A DNA stretch of 64,000 nucleotides from Zychaea mexicana (GCF_025766255.1 NW_026516667.1:682001-746000); one strand, 5' to 3'; shown: positions 50,037 to 62,587, counted from the first letter of the stretch. Numbers and translations: made by a program. Notes: generated by a model from the sequence alone, not told the origin.

Positions 50037-53000
50037 CTACTAATATCTCGCAAGGTCAAGCTCCGTGGCCTCTTGTTAAACAACGTCGAATCCTTCCTGT
50101 ATTGCTTAAAAAAGCTTTACTTAGATATTCTTTGTTCATTTCGTGCATTTTTTAGTAAATAAAATACTGCATTTTTATAATATCTAAGGCGCGGTCGATT
50201 GCATTGAGCATTGATGTATTACATCTTTGTAGCTGTGGTGTCTAATATTTTCTTCTGATGTAAAAATCTCGCGACTTTAGAAGAGTAACTATAATTCATA
50301 TTATTACAGAGGCGGTGCGAGTACAGCTGTAGAAAAGTCACTGATGATACTACTGCGGCCAAAAACAAAAGCGCGATAGGACCGTTGGTATATCCTCACC
50401 ATCATCACAGCTATTTATACAGTATTTCAATATTATTAAAAAACATTGCCATCATTAAAAAATACATTATTCGAACAAAAGATTTAGAGAGTTTATTGTT
50501 CGATACATTGTTATGATATATGCATATATATTGGCAGCAAGGAATTATGTAGCTAAAAATTAAGCTACTATAGGATAGATAAAATTGAACCGTTCAATAG
50601 CTCTTCAATCTCTTTGTAGCATTTATAACCTGTGCGATGGATGACTTGGTGGTGGAACGCAGCCAAAGAGACCACCGTAGTGAAGACTTCTATTAGGAGA
50701 AGGAGGCGGAGGCGGTGGACACGGCGGAGGCGGTGGAGGGTAAATATAGGGACGGATGATCGACGGCATTGTTTTCGTGATAGAAGAAATATAGACGAAG
50801 ACTGGGCGATGGCAGGAGTAATGATAGTTGAGAGTCGTAGACGTTATTGCTATAGACGATCAATCGGAATTTTGCTATTGTGTCCGAGATTATAGCGTCA
50901 ACCTATTTATATTTTTCCACACTCATCTGTTGTCAATCGTACAATCGTCGCAAATTGTTATAAGAAACAAAGGAGATAACCATCGTCTGCTGCTAGCACA
51001 TTGTTCTTCGATCATTAGCAACCGCATGTCAGCACTTACGTGATATTACAGCAACAAGGCGTCCATTGTTTATGTATGTGACAAGCCAGAGCCACGATTG
51101 TGTACGAAGTGAGGTCCTGATATGTAAGGATTCGATGTATGGCAGAATTTTTTGCTTATGATAAAATACTTTTAGGCGTAAATAATATGTCAGTACTATT
51201 TTGTCTCATTATATTGGAGAATGAAAAAAGGTCCTCTTATAATGATGAGCCAAATTCATCTTTGATCAGTTGCTGCCATGATGTATAATACCTACTGTAC
51301 TGTTTAATAAGCGCCGTAAAGCGCACACAAGCTGCAAAGTACTAGATCAGACATTTAGTTTTTAAGTAATGGTACACTAAACATATTACTTTCGTTCCGC
51401 AAGCATGTTAAACAAGCTCCTCTCTTGTTTTCCTTCTCATCAAAAACAACCTTTTTACATTTTTTAGAGTTGAGAAGTCATTAAATATTTTTTTCCCAAA
51501 TTATTGGTATTATTCATAGTTTAACAAACAGAAGCATTTTCCAAGTTCCAACCGATTGTACTCTAACTACTGCTGCACTGATGAAAAGAAATGTCTTTGA
51601 TTCTGTATCATCAATTCGATCGGCATTAATTTACGGAAAAAGACTTCTGAAACATATATACTTACGACGATTTTCCTCTGAAACGAGAATCATTTATAAG
51701 ATAGCTGGGGTGAAGGGATAGGAGAGCTAATGATTTATGTAATGGATAGTATGTAGTACACTGTTTTTAGTTGGCAATCTGAAATAATTCTAATTCTTGG
51801 ACAAAAATTACTTAGATACATAAAGAAGATACATAAAGAAGAACCAGTGGATGATATCTAGTATTTTTATAGGTTATACGTGAGATAATAGGGGGATAGT
51901 TAGCGTCATTATCTACAATCAACCATACACGTCCTATTGCAGTAATTTTTATCTAAACGTACGGTCGGGCACATGCTATCTTACTGTCAGAATTATGCGT
52001 TATCGACTGACGACATGTATGTTAGATAGTGTCACAAAAGTATGCACTGCTACATACATCCACTTTATTACAGCTTTTTAAAACACAAAATATTCTAGGA
52101 GGACCATCTTCCAAGAACTGGCAAACAAACATGTGGAAACAATACTTAGACACGCGTAATCAGAATTTTGGGCATGTATCGCTTCTCGTCACTGAAGTGT
52201 TTCCTTGATCCTCACCTACACTGTAAGTAATACATGCACAGTACGCGTCGCATTTTCTACGGTTGTTTAGCATCGTTTTTGTATCAAAATTTATGACTTT
52301 GCAGCATATAGACTATAGAGTAGTTTAACCATGCACCAAAAGGTGATCAGTGCATCATAGCAACTCATAATTACTATAATATTGAATAATGTTGTGAACC
52401 ACACTGATCCGAAAAACTCAGCCCGCTTCGCCGTCTATGTTACCATGTAATAATCATAGCAAGAAAATATTTAATGCTCGTGAAGCTTTCAGTAATAACT
52501 ATATAGCATGAGATTCCGGTATACATAAAGCATAACACATTCAAGACCATCGCTTTATCGATATTGCACACCCCTCATACAACTCTTGGACTGTAAGATG
52601 ATGATGATGTCATATTAGTATTACCATTGTATTGGCTACTTATCTGGAAACTGCTTTAATAAAGAAAACTTCCCTTTTCCGCTTGACATTTTGGAAGTAT
52701 TTCTCTTCTCACTTTTCTCGACACGTTCTGACAGAAGGAAAGAATCTCAACTCCACGCAAATACCCTCCATGCATCACTGAATATATTTTTTTGCAGTAT
52801 GAGACCCGCGGCATGCGCATCGTCTTTAATTGCTCACGCATGTATATGAAAGCAGATTTGCTGCGGTGGACAGTAGGCTTAGGCTGTTTTCTCGTGTCAG
52901 CTATATCTTCATCTGAAAATAGCTACATCCTTCATCTAATAATAATATTGCTAGTTCGTCAAGCAGGTCTCTCAGAATACAGACCGAAACTTATTTCACG

Positions 53001-55180
53001 TTTTTTAAGCTTATCATGAGCAGCTACCCTGATCGTTCCTCTATTTCTGTTTTCACCGATAAGAATACTTTTCTTTTTTGTCCATTAACCCATCACTTCT
53101 AATTTTTCATTCATCTAGTTTAAGGTATTTATGAATAAAGGTTATCTCATTCCATGAACGTTTCCACAAAGCAAGCTTTTATTAAGTAGTATGCCGTATC
53201 AGTTTCTTGTAATTTATCCTAAGCTTCTTAAAGAAGACCCGTTTCAACCTGCTACAGAAATGATCTCCCACGCTCAGCAACAATATATAACTGCTCTGGT
53301 ATGAGTGTATATCATCATTACATAGCTGGCTTGTGTCTTAGTGGGATTTAGGCCTGACCTGTTCTTTTTTCATAACAGTTCATTTTCTTCTCACAAAACT
53401 GCGATGATTTTCCAAGTTATATTCAACTGTTCGCGTATTGGTTGGGAGCACAAATTTATATTAAATCTGCATATGCTTTGTGTTCTCTTTGGAATTTCTC
53501 TAAGCAAACAGGGACATGTGGTAACCTGATCTCGTTTCTTTCATTTTCTGGGCAGCTAACTTGTAGGCTCCCTTATGACGTATATATAAACTTTTACGGT
53601 AAGTTGTCATCGGTTCTTAGCTTGGCGGTCCACGCCAAAGTGATCGTTCCTGTAATGTATGTAGCTAACAACATAGCACAAAAATTGAGAAGTAAGCAAA
53701 TAGAAATAATCATCTTTATAAAGCATAAAAAATTGCAAGCATCATTACATACACTTCGCCATCAGTAATCTTTCCAACAACGATGAGTACTTTCGTGGGT
53801 TTGTGGCCAAAAATATCTGCTATATTTCAATGTAAAGACTCCGTCCACCGTTGTCTGTTTGTAGAAGATGTCTATACTAGGTGATAGCATAAAGGGGAGA
53901 GCAACAGGAAGGCATCTACAATAGCCCCCAAAATGTAACATTTTCAAAGAATCCACTTTACTGCATGTAGCCATCATTTTACTGATTTTGTGAGGACAGC
54001 ATGACTGGCTCTATTTATTCTAGTTTCTCATTAGCGATTTACTAATGTCGTCATCATTATAGTAGCATAGAAACAGGTGTCTGTTGCGCCAGGGTTTATT
54101 ACTTGTGAGAGTGTGATGGTGCGATGACAAACAGTATGGTTAGTTGTCGATCTTATTTAAGACATAAAAGTATCTCTTGACATAGCGATGTTGATGATGC
54201 TGCAGTGCATTAATGTATGTAGACTTATGCAAGCTGTCCTTTGGGCGGTCACCGGAGCCATCAAAACAAGCATCTTTGATCTTTGTTTCACTTCTTGGCA
54301 AGCGTCCTCTCCTGCTGTGAGATAGTGCAACAAAGTACACATTTATATACTGTTCTTTCTTCCTCCATGTAGTACCAGCTTTACCTAAAAACCACATATA
54401 TGGTAACTTTTTTTCCTCGTAGTTTCACACCGTCATTAACTACAAGAAGTTGCAGGTGGTGTGTGTTGAAAGAGCTTGGGCATCCAATAGGAACTCTTTC
54501 TAGATACTACAGTACTACACGATGGAAAAAGGCGGCCGCACAAGCCGCTGAGTTGTTATAAGATCAAGAGCAAGCCTTTTGTTTTTGTACGACTCTATGA
54601 CATGAGGTCTCCTCTTAGTTCTGTTCTGATCATGCGTGAGAATTGGTACCCAAAACCAATGGTGGATGGGAAGTTAAGATAGAATATCTATTCTGTGTAT
54701 TCTCTTGAATTTAATAGCAGTAACGAGGCTGAGAAATTGTAGTTGTAGTTGTTGTTATTGTTATTGTTATTGTTTTGCAGACCCTTCTTTTCCTCGGCCC
54801 CTTGTCATAGATTTTGTGGAAACGTTCCAAGGTACAAAGTGGTGTACAACAAATCATTGATCTTTTGCTAGTGCTGACTCTGCGACTGAATGTTGGTGCA
54901 ATGACAAGCAGATTCCTCTTTTTAATAAAGCACCAATATAATTTTAATAAATAGATGGGCTAAGCGATATATTACAGATACAAGAGGAGAAGGAAACACA
55001 GTAAAAGAGAATATATACAGTTGGGATTGAGATCATGAATAAGGAAGATTGTTGCTATTGTAGTGTCGTTACTGTTTGCTATTGAGGATGCATGGTGGGC
55101 GGCGTATTGATGATGTTGCTTGGATGGATATGTGCGTGTGCGTATGTATGGTTCTTTTTATATTGTATGTTCATATAATA
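50037..55180. other. 5-kb gene-poor AT-rich region
   Basis: No recognisable gene. Short frames only; the Arg-rich frame at 50632-50895 comes from GGC/GGA-type repeats. No TIR, tRNA or array was noticed. Confidence 0.4.
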
Positions 55181-55558
55181 CTATACAGGTGATACTGCAG
55201 GAACCATGGCCTGATTTGACTTGTGTTTGGGGCTCCATGCAGTGAACCGCTTGAATACTAAGGACATGCTGTTATTGGAGTGTCGTGGCTCGTCAGCATA
55301 CGGCGGTACTTCCCAAGGTTTGCACAACCGTTTCTTGTTGTCGTTGAACAGCAGATCAGGATGGTCTTCTTCGCTGTCATGGCAGACGACAGGATCAAAG
55401 ATACACTCGCAAGTGTATTCAAGTTTGTCTTGTTGGATCTTGTGGATGACAGGCGGTTCTTTACTGATCTTGACGCTAAGCGACTTTTTTCTAGACTGAG
55501 TCTGTTTCTTGGGCTGGTGGAACGATAGTGATCGTAGTTGGCTGATTTTGATTGTCAT
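55181..55558 (-). CDS. Small basic protein of unknown function, 125 aa
   Basis: Single frame from Met at 55558 to the stop at 55181. An upstream in-frame Met at 55669 would add 37 hydrophobic residues, but the downstream Met gives a more compact soluble protein. The N-terminus is basic (HQPKKQTQSRKKSLSVKI). The middle has CECIFDPVVCHDSEEDH, and the C-terminus contains a Trp-Pro stretch (CKPWEVPPYADEPRH). Three to four Cys could bind a metal, but the spacing matches no motif I know. No homologue is recognised. Confidence 0.45.
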   Translation of the reverse strand: MTIKISQLRSLSFHQPKKQTQSRKKSLSVKISKEPPVIHKIQQDKLEYTCECIFDPVVCHDSEEDHPDLLFNDNKKRLCKPWEVPPYADEPRHSNNSMSLVFKRFTAWSPKHKSNQAMVPAVSPV

Positions 55559-56440
55559 TTTTATGTGTGAGTTAATAGAAGTAAGGTGTGTTGTTGGCAG
55601 GAAAGAAAGGAAAAGGATTAATACAGAGTTGCGCTTAAATAGTCTGGTTGTCGTACATAAAATTCTCACACGTTACTTTTTGTCCTGCTGTAAAAGTAAA
55701 TAAGCAGCGCCGTCTCCTTTCATTCTCACTCCACCCACACCCCTTGTGCTCAAAAGAACCAATCGAGTCACACAAATTGGGAATTACCACTCTCACACGC
55801 AGATGCGAAACAATCAGCTAATTCGACAAGCGCGCTGGCACTTGTTAAAAATGTCACTACATGCAGCTTCCTGTGGTGGAAACTGAGTTTAGTTATGTTG
55901 CGTATTATACTCTGACGATCATGATGTGCTGATAAAAGATGATTATCATGCAGCAAATAAAATATAAGAGCTGTATATTTAGCGGAAAAAAAGGAGTGAT
56001 GGGTGTCAGGCCACAACAGACGGCAATACAAAACTATGCGCTAAGCACTAAGTACTATGTTGCCGCTAACACACCTACACACACATACACCAAGCAAGAA
56101 ACGATGGAAACTTTTTTGCGATGTGATATACACAAAGTCATGCAAAACCTCCTGACTTTGTTTTGTAACACCATTTATTCCCGAAACTGCTCTTGTTCCG
56201 TGGGTTCTAATGCTCGAGCGGATCACGCGACTTATGATGATTGGGTGGGCTCTTTGGTCTCTCCATAATGTTCGTGCCCTCTCCTTCTGTCCAAAAAGAA
56301 TGGTCCTAAGGAAATCAAGACTTTATTAAGCGTGAAAGGGAAAAAAGAGTAGGTGGCGGTGGTTAAAAAATGGGTAACTGGTGAATTCTATGTACATAAT
56401 ATTTAAGATGGTTGTTGCTATGTAGGTAGTGAATAAGAAG
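55559..56440. other. Intergenic region between the small gene and MRS2
   Basis: Upstream region of the small gene and 3' side of MRS2. No further gene is supported. Confidence 0.4.
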
Positions 56441-57975
56441 CTATAGTTTGTACAAGCGACGCATGAGTGTATTGCTCGCCTTCTTTTTTATTTGGGCAAG
56501 AGTCTTGAGTTTACGCAACGAGACAATATAAGCACCCAATCCTGTGAGCATGGCCATGCCCGACATCACGCCAAAAGCGACAGGGTCATCCTCAAAGTAA
56601 TTCTTCAAATTCATGCCAAACAGAGCGCCATAGACGCTCACGATGCTTGCAGACAACGTGATAATACTTAGTCGGATCTCGAACCACATTAGGGAGTTTC
56701 GTGAAACGTCAAGGATGATCTGTACAATTTCCTCGGTTGACCGCATGTCGGATATCAACGAAGATGCCTTGCTTGCAATTTCTTCTGTTTGTTTCAAGTA
56801 TGCTTCCAGCAGTAGTTCCACTTCTTCGTGGTCCGATGCATCCCGAGGCTTCCCGGCTTTTTTGGCTGTCAAATACATGGCTGCCAAATCTTCGTCTGAA
56901 GATGAAAGGAAAAGAGATGTTGGTTTATAAATGTAGTCAGTCACCTGTTCCTTTCTACTATAGTGCCAGCCCCATCCAATCCGAAAAGATTGGACTTACC
57001 GTGATCTAGTAAATCGCTGATTGCATCATGGATGGATAGCGCATCTTTTTCAAACTTTGCAAGCTTTTTAGAATATTGGAGTAAATCCCGCAGATGACTC
57101 TGTTTCACTGACTCTTCGACATCTGCAATATCCTCCAAGTCGCCCAACAGTTTCGTCACTGGTGCTTCAAGCACTTCTAGCTCGGACTGCAGCGACGATG
57201 TGATTGAAACAAGTATCGCTTCGATTGCTCTAATCAATTTTAAAGTATACGAACATTAGTCGGCCTTGGCACATATCCTCTCGCTCACACACTTTTCCTT
57301 GTACCTGAATTCAAAAGGCAGCTCATTGTGGGTCCTGAGTCGTTCTTGCAAGTCATAGATGAATATGCTTTTATTATAACTATCAGACGATCCAAACGTA
57401 TCAAACAAGACCACGAGGTCACTCTTGACAAGTGCCTTGAGATACGTCATATTGGCCAAAATGGCTTCCGAACGAACAAGCATCGCCGGTTTCTGGTATG
57501 CGGAATGTGTGTCAATGCCACGTAGATCGCGTGGTAAGAGTGAATGGCGTTGGCATAAATCGGTTTTACGAAATTCACCAGCCGTTATTCGTACTGCACC
57601 CTTGTCGTCGAACTCGGTACCTGTGTACATATTTGAGTTTACATGCTTTCTTTTTATTATAAGGCTCGCTCACACACTAAAACTATAGAATTACTACTTA
57701 CAGCGTAGCTTGAGATCAGACGTCTTTGTGGGAGATGTGTGCTGTACTACGGCCTTGTTCTCAACATTCAAGCATCGCTTTTGCTGCTGCGGAGAGAAAG
57801 ATAACGGTAAACGGTGCTGTTGTTGTCTTCGTGGCTGTGTGGTTGCTCCAACGGTTACTGGGCGACGACAGCATGCCGTGCGGAAACAAGCAGTCCTGCT
57901 GGTAGTGGTATTCGATTGTTGGGGGACTGTAATTCGACGCGATGTCAATCTCAGAATGGAGGATAGTTGATGCAT
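56441..57975 (-). CDS. MRS2: Mitochondrial Mg2+ channel of the CorA/MRS2 family, 4 exons, ~424 aa
   Basis: Exons: 57975-57702, 57620-57305, 57229-57000 and 56895-56441. MRS2 forms a pentameric Mg2+ channel in the inner mitochondrial membrane. The N-terminal ~70 residues are rich in Arg, Ser and Gln with few acidic residues, as expected for a mitochondrial targeting sequence. Then come the family segments RDLRGIDTH, LPFEFR and AIEAILVSITSSLQSELEVL, and long helices. The first pore helix (~349-366) ends in the diagnostic GMN motif at 367-369 (YGALFGMNLKNYFEDD), and a second helix follows at ~379-398. The basic C-terminus would face the matrix. The first two Mets are close to the exon start. Lpe10/Mfm1-type paralogues look similar and cannot be excluded. 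Confidence 0.93.
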
Positions 57976-58525
57976 TCAGAGCATATGATTCACAAAAGGC
58001 GATTGTGTATGTTCTTTTGAGTGGGATAAATATACGCAACAATGCGGCCACACGGTATACTTTCTCCAGTCGGGAATAACAATTTTCGCCTGTCAAAAAA
58101 GTGGCGCTTTCCCTTTTTCGTTCAAACAGACCCAAATTTGTCTATGGCAGACTCATCCTATAAAGGAGGTTGCTAATTTATCATTGTTGAAGATATATGT
58201 TCAAAAGCCTTGTCAACTTACTACCTGTTATTTTTCTTTCTTTTTCAGCAGACATAATGTAATAAAGAAAATCCTAAGCAAAAGTCGTGTAACTGATACG
58301 CACTTGCTAATCAAATTATTTACTGTGGGACATTGACTGTATCATAATATTATCAATAGTACTATTTTATGATGAATATAACGTCCACGGCAGATATAGC
58401 GAGCACAAAAGTAAATGAATGGGACATTTACTGCTGGAAAACAATAAGAGAGAGCGAGACGGGCTGTTTAAATGATATGTACTACTACTGTTATTTATTA
58501 TAATAAATCGAAACATGATAGTGTT
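57976..58525. other. Intergenic region between MRS2 and the GST gene
   Basis: AT-rich upstream region of MRS2 and 3' side of the GST gene. Nothing else recognised. Confidence 0.45.
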
Positions 58526-59737
58526 CTATGTTGCAAATGAAGGGCTTTCAGGAAGCGTAGTAACGTATTCCTTCAAATTTGTTCGCTCTTCAAATGCCTT
58601 GATAAAGCGAGCGAGATTAGGATACTACAAATTAAAAAAATAATAATGATGCATGTAAGTATTATTGGTATTAGCAGTAGGAGAATTCTATATGGAGCAA
58701 ATATACTCTAGTGTGATCCAGTGTACTACTACCACTGGAAGCCATAAAACACCGTCTCTGCCACCACGACTGTTATTATTAGTCTAAATGCTAACCTTAT
58801 CCAATCCCTGCTTCGTACGGCCATCGTTATAAATGATGTGATAAACCAAGAATTCAGGATACGAAATTTCTTGGCCCAAGAGGTAAGGACCATCATGTAA
58901 GCTGTAGGCCTCATCAAATCTACCGTAGTGTTTAACAGCATCCGTTTGAACGTAATACTCTTTGGCCTTCACAACATCCTTCATTTACATTACAAATTTA
59001 TTATTAGACTTGTTTACTTGTAATGCATCTTATGAAGCAATCATCCAATAGATTTACTTACCCCATTGGTCTTTTTGGCGAAGAGGACCTTGTTTGCAGC
59101 ATTGCGCCAGTCGAGGCAGAGATCTGTTGCCGCATCGAGAAAATACTCATCATCGTCACTACCAGAACCGCGGTACTTTCCTGAATATCGAAGTAATACC
59201 GCACTGCATTAATTAACTCCGGCTCCCACTTCGTATCTCCTCATGTCGTCAGTATACACATTTTTAACAAGGAAAGCATACCGAGCTTTTTGGAAAGAAG
59301 ACGCAAAAGAGGCGTGCTGCCACCATAATATCTGCCTTCTATTTCGACATACGGAAGAGTACCAAAAGGCAGCGCTCTGCTCTTTTTCAACTCCTCTTTT
59401 TTCGCTGACCATTCCTCGGGATCGAGTGGAATACGTTCGTAATCGTGGGAGACACCAGAGTCTTGAAGAAGGAGCTTGACATACTCACCAAAACCGTTGG
59501 CTAGTAAAAATCAAAAAGCCGTATAATATCCTCGTAATCTTTAGCGAACAGCTCCTCGAAGAAAAGGAAAAGGAAAACAGATGCTAGTACTGCGTATGCG
59601 CCGATCGTTGTGTCCGTAGTCGCGCTTGATGATGACACCAGAAACGCGCATACTGACAACAGCAAAAGGTAATAGCAGTAGGAGCACTTACTGCCAATGT
59701 CAAAGTAGGCGAGCTTGACGTGTGAAGAAATGGTCAT
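58526..59737 (-). CDS. Glutathione S-transferase (sigma-like), 5 exons, 221 aa
   Basis: Exons: 59737-59692, 59500-59282, 59180-59062, 58978-58796 and 58624-58526. GSTs join glutathione to electrophiles or act as peroxidases or isomerases in the cytosol. Residues ~1-85 form the thioredoxin-like domain: VKLAYFDIGTNGFGEYVKLL with a candidate catalytic Tyr at 11, then LPFGTLPYVEI with the cis-Pro and a glutathione-site Ser in GGSTPLLRLL. Residues ~90-221 form the all-helical domain (DLCLDWRNA, GPYLLGQEISYPEFLVYHI, YPNLARFIKAFEER). The length is normal. The first intron (~190 nt) contains a misleading open frame, so the spliced model was chosen because it restores the conserved helix. Confidence 0.9.
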
Positions 59738-60355
59738 TCTAAGAACTGTTGTCGTTGTAGATTGGAAAGTAAGAAGAAAAGAAACTATAGATCAGGAATA
59801 GGATATGTGCTTCGTATCCATCGTCTTTTATGTGCGAATTGAATTTTTTAGAGTTTTGGAGCTATCTTACATTCCGACAGACGCCTTTGTTGTATTTGTA
59901 GCAAATCATGCATGTTGGGGCTATAGTGTGCATGTGTGACTGCCAACCAAGCAGTCTTCTCCTTTCTTCCTCTCGCATTTGACAATTTGACACGAGAACG
60001 CCAGGTTCCTTTAAACTTCCCACGACCCGACTGAAGGGCTCAACCGGGATATCTAACCGGGATATTGCAAGGACTTACTATATACAAACACAACAACGTA
60101 GTTGACCCAATCATAACAAACAACCACATAGCTCTTCCAAACTGTCCGCTGTCATACAAATTACGAAAAAACGCCAAAGTCTACACTAGTCTACACTACT
60201 ATTTACGTCTAGAACCCCATACCCCACTCTGATTTTTGGTTTTTTGATTTACCATCCATCCATGCAGTGCATGTAGAGTTTTTAAAGACACGACAAGGAT
60301 AATCTTCTTCCGCAGCCTCGTGACTTAAAAAGTAATGACTTCTTAGCTGTCAATT
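59738..60355. other. Intergenic region between GST and the transposon
   Basis: Upstream region of the GST gene. It contains a tandem AACCGGGATAT (60041-60063) and a repeated GTCTACACTA at ~60179-60200. No gene. Confidence 0.4.
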
Positions 60356-60356
60356 A

Positions 60357-60387
60357 CAGTGCTTCCAATAAGCACTGTCGCGGACAG
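60357..60387. repeat. Twin hairpins, candidate left end of the Tc1-like transposon
   Basis: Two small palindromes sit back to back after a TA: AGTGCTT/AAGCACT (60358-60364 and 60370-60376) and CTGTC/GACAG (60375-60379 and 60383-60387). Tc1/mariner ends commonly start CAGTG next to a TA target duplication. No matching right end was found, so the boundary is tentative. Confidence 0.35.
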
Positions 60388-60518
60388 TCAAAATTGATGT
60401 CGCTAGCCAATCACAATCGATTTCGTTCGCTGAACAAAATCAAATTCGCGTTGTCAGAAAGGGAAGTCGTATTTTTAGAAATCATGTCGCTTGCTATTGA
60501 AAACGATGTCGTGTCACA

Positions 60519-61889
60519 ATGATTTCTTGGCACTCGAAAAACTACAAAAGCAGATGTTTCCTTTTTTCAAGACGTGATATTTTTCTTCAATTCTTTACAT
60601 TTAACATGAGTACAATATTTTTATTTGAAGATGGGCATGGAAATGTCGTTGATGAGAATGGTGGTCCTGAGCCGATGGAGTATATCGTTGATCAGGATGA
60701 ATTTGTTGTTGAGGCGATTGCGACTCATTCTGAATACTTAAAAAACGCACCCTCTAAAGAATCTTCACCAGCTTGCCCAATGTTGATAGAAAAACCAAAA
60801 GATGAAGACATTCGTATGAAAGAAGCAGACACAAAACGTGATTATGTGCGCTACACTGTTCAGGATAAGGTTCGATTTTTTGACCTGAAGATTGAAAAGT
60901 GTATGAGTGCATCAGCTGCAGCGAAGCAGTTGGGTATTCACGTTCGAACTGCTCAGAGATGGGTTAAGCAGTACACCATGTGTCCTGATAGCATTTTTGA
61001 GACTTGTAAACAGATTGGTCGTAAATGTATCTTGACCGAAGAACATCAAACAGCTCTTGTTGATTTCATTGACGCTAATCCCTCTGCTGCTGTCACTGAA
61101 GTGACTGAGCATTTGTTAAAGCGATTCAATGATCTCAAAGTTTCACGTAGCACGGTTTATAATTTCATGAGAAGCGAATGTAACCTTTCGTTGAAGAAAG
61201 CTGACTTCCATTCTGTCGAAAGAAACAGCCCAGCAAAGATTGAGGAGCGATATGATTGGGTTTGCAAGTGGGAAAATACAGGCATGAATTTTCTGACGAA
61301 TTGCGTGTTTCTTGACGAGTCTGCCTTTGATATCAATATGAAACGCTCAAGGGCTTGGTCCAAAAAAGGCACGCGTGCCATTGTTACCAGGCCTACTACG
61401 CGAGCAAACACAACGTCTATATTAGGGGCTATCTCTGCTGCAGGTTTGATTACAGTCGGTGTAAAGAAACCGAGACCTGCGAAGAAGAGAAAGGCTGAAG
61501 GGTATGTAAGTTCAGGGACGGTGACAGGCCACTATATCAGCTTCTTGAAAATTACTCTTGATGAAATGGACAAGCATCCGCATATGAAAGGCCACTATAT
61601 AGTCATGGATAATGCGCCCATCCATACGCATGAAAATATAAGGAAGTATATTGAGTATCGAGGATACAAATGTGTGTACCTTCCCCCTTACTCTCCTGAG
61701 CTTAACCCAATAGAACAATTCTGGGCAGTGGCAAAGAGTAAGGTTAAGCGTCATCGGTTTTTGCAGGAAGATACTTTGTCAAAAAGAATCACGGAAGCCT
61801 GTAACAGCGTGGAGAAAAGTCATTTCAGAGGCTTTGTTTCGCATTCTTACAAGTGCTGGGATAAATGTCGAAATAAAGAATCCGTATAA
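60519..61889 (+). CDS. Tc1/mariner-family DD34E transposase, uninterrupted, 427-456 aa
   Basis: One open frame with no stop or intron. It cuts and reinserts its element at TA sites in the nucleus. The longest start is at 60519, but the Met at 60606 is more likely because the first 29 residues are hydrophobic and unusual. Numbered from the 60606 Met: a helix-turn-helix lies at ~85-122 (ASAAAKQLGIHVRTAQRWVK); the catalytic triad is D237 (FLDESAFD), D335 (VMDNAPIH) and E370 (ELNPIEQFW), the last two 34 residues apart. The linker and C-terminal parts are also conserved. The intact frame suggests recent activity. Right-end TIR not identified. Confidence 0.93.
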   Translation: MISWHSKNYKSRCFLFSRRDIFLQFFTFNMSTIFLFEDGHGNVVDENGGPEPMEYIVDQDEFVVEAIATHSEYLKNAPSKESSPACPMLIEKPKDEDIRMKEADTKRDYVRYTVQDKVRFFDLKIEKCMSASAAAKQLGIHVRTAQRWVKQYTMCPDSIFETCKQIGRKCILTEEHQTALVDFIDANPSAAVTEVTEHLLKRFNDLKVSRSTVYNFMRSECNLSLKKADFHSVERNSPAKIEERYDWVCKWENTGMNFLTNCVFLDESAFDINMKRSRAWSKKGTRAIVTRPTTRANTTSILGAISAAGLITVGVKKPRPAKKRKAEGYVSSGTVTGHYISFLKITLDEMDKHPHMKGHYIVMDNAPIHTHENIRKYIEYRGYKCVYLPPYSPELNPIEQFWAVAKSKVKRHRFLQEDTLSKRITEACNSVEKSHFRGFVSHSYKCWDKCRNKESV

Positions 61890-62367
61890 TAAGCTCCAAT
61901 GACTTCAAACCCAATAGAATTCAGGTAAGTAACATGCAAAAAAAAGTAAAAGAAAATAAAAACGTTCCGTGCCACGCTCAAAAAATCAAGTGTATTTTTT
62001 TATTTCATTAACCAACATGAACTTCCGGAGATCAAAGTCGCAATAAAAACATCTCAGTATGCCACGAAAAAATTACAGTGTCATGAAAAAAGTTAGACAG
62101 TATCGTTCATAGTGAGCCATTTTCAAATTTGCAGTGTCGCCCGATTCAAGCTCGAATGTCGTTCAAAACTGTGCCTTACAAGTCCTTGATCTATGGATTG
62201 ATGCTCAACATACATGGATCCTTGCAATCAAATACAAAGTACACTAGAAATTTTGATCGCGAGGGCAGTTGGCTCGGAGAAATTTCTAAAGAATGTGCAT
62301 CAGTGGTTGTATCAGGCATGTCTTACCTTATTGAATGTTTTATCAAGCTGTCTGGAAACCCGCTTCC

Positions 62368-62587
62368 CATGCTTCAAACTCTTGATGAGCATATCAGACA
62401 AGGGGCAGTATCATGGGCGTTCAGCTATTGCTTCTTGCGAAGGCTAACCTAATAACCTCAAGCATTCCAGACACATGAGAGAACCTGCTTCCATGCTTCG
62501 ACTAGTCTCAGACAAGTAACTTCCATGCTTCGGCATATGGCCATCAGACAAGTAGTTTTCATGCTTCAATTAGAGTCATCAGACAAG
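62368..62587 (+). repeat. Four degenerate direct repeats with CATGCTTC and TCAGACAAG
   Basis: CATGCTTC occurs at 62368, 62492, 62524 and 62560. Each is followed 16-26 nt later by TCAGACAAG. After copies 1 and 4 the sequence continues GGGGCAGTATCATGG. Copies 2-4 are spaced 32-36 bp apart, copy 1 is farther away. It is not a CRISPR array: the spacing is irregular and the units differ. Confidence 0.7.

Noticed and set aside
50632..50895. Arg/Trp-rich frame
   Set aside because: Product of a short GGA/GGC-rich repeat; no coding features.
59503..59691. Hydrophobic frame continuing from GST exon 1
   Set aside because: It is intron read-through; splicing to the acceptor at 59501-59502 restores the GST fold.
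62368..62587. CRISPR-like array
   Set aside because: Eukaryotic context, irregular spacing, degenerate units and no cas genes.
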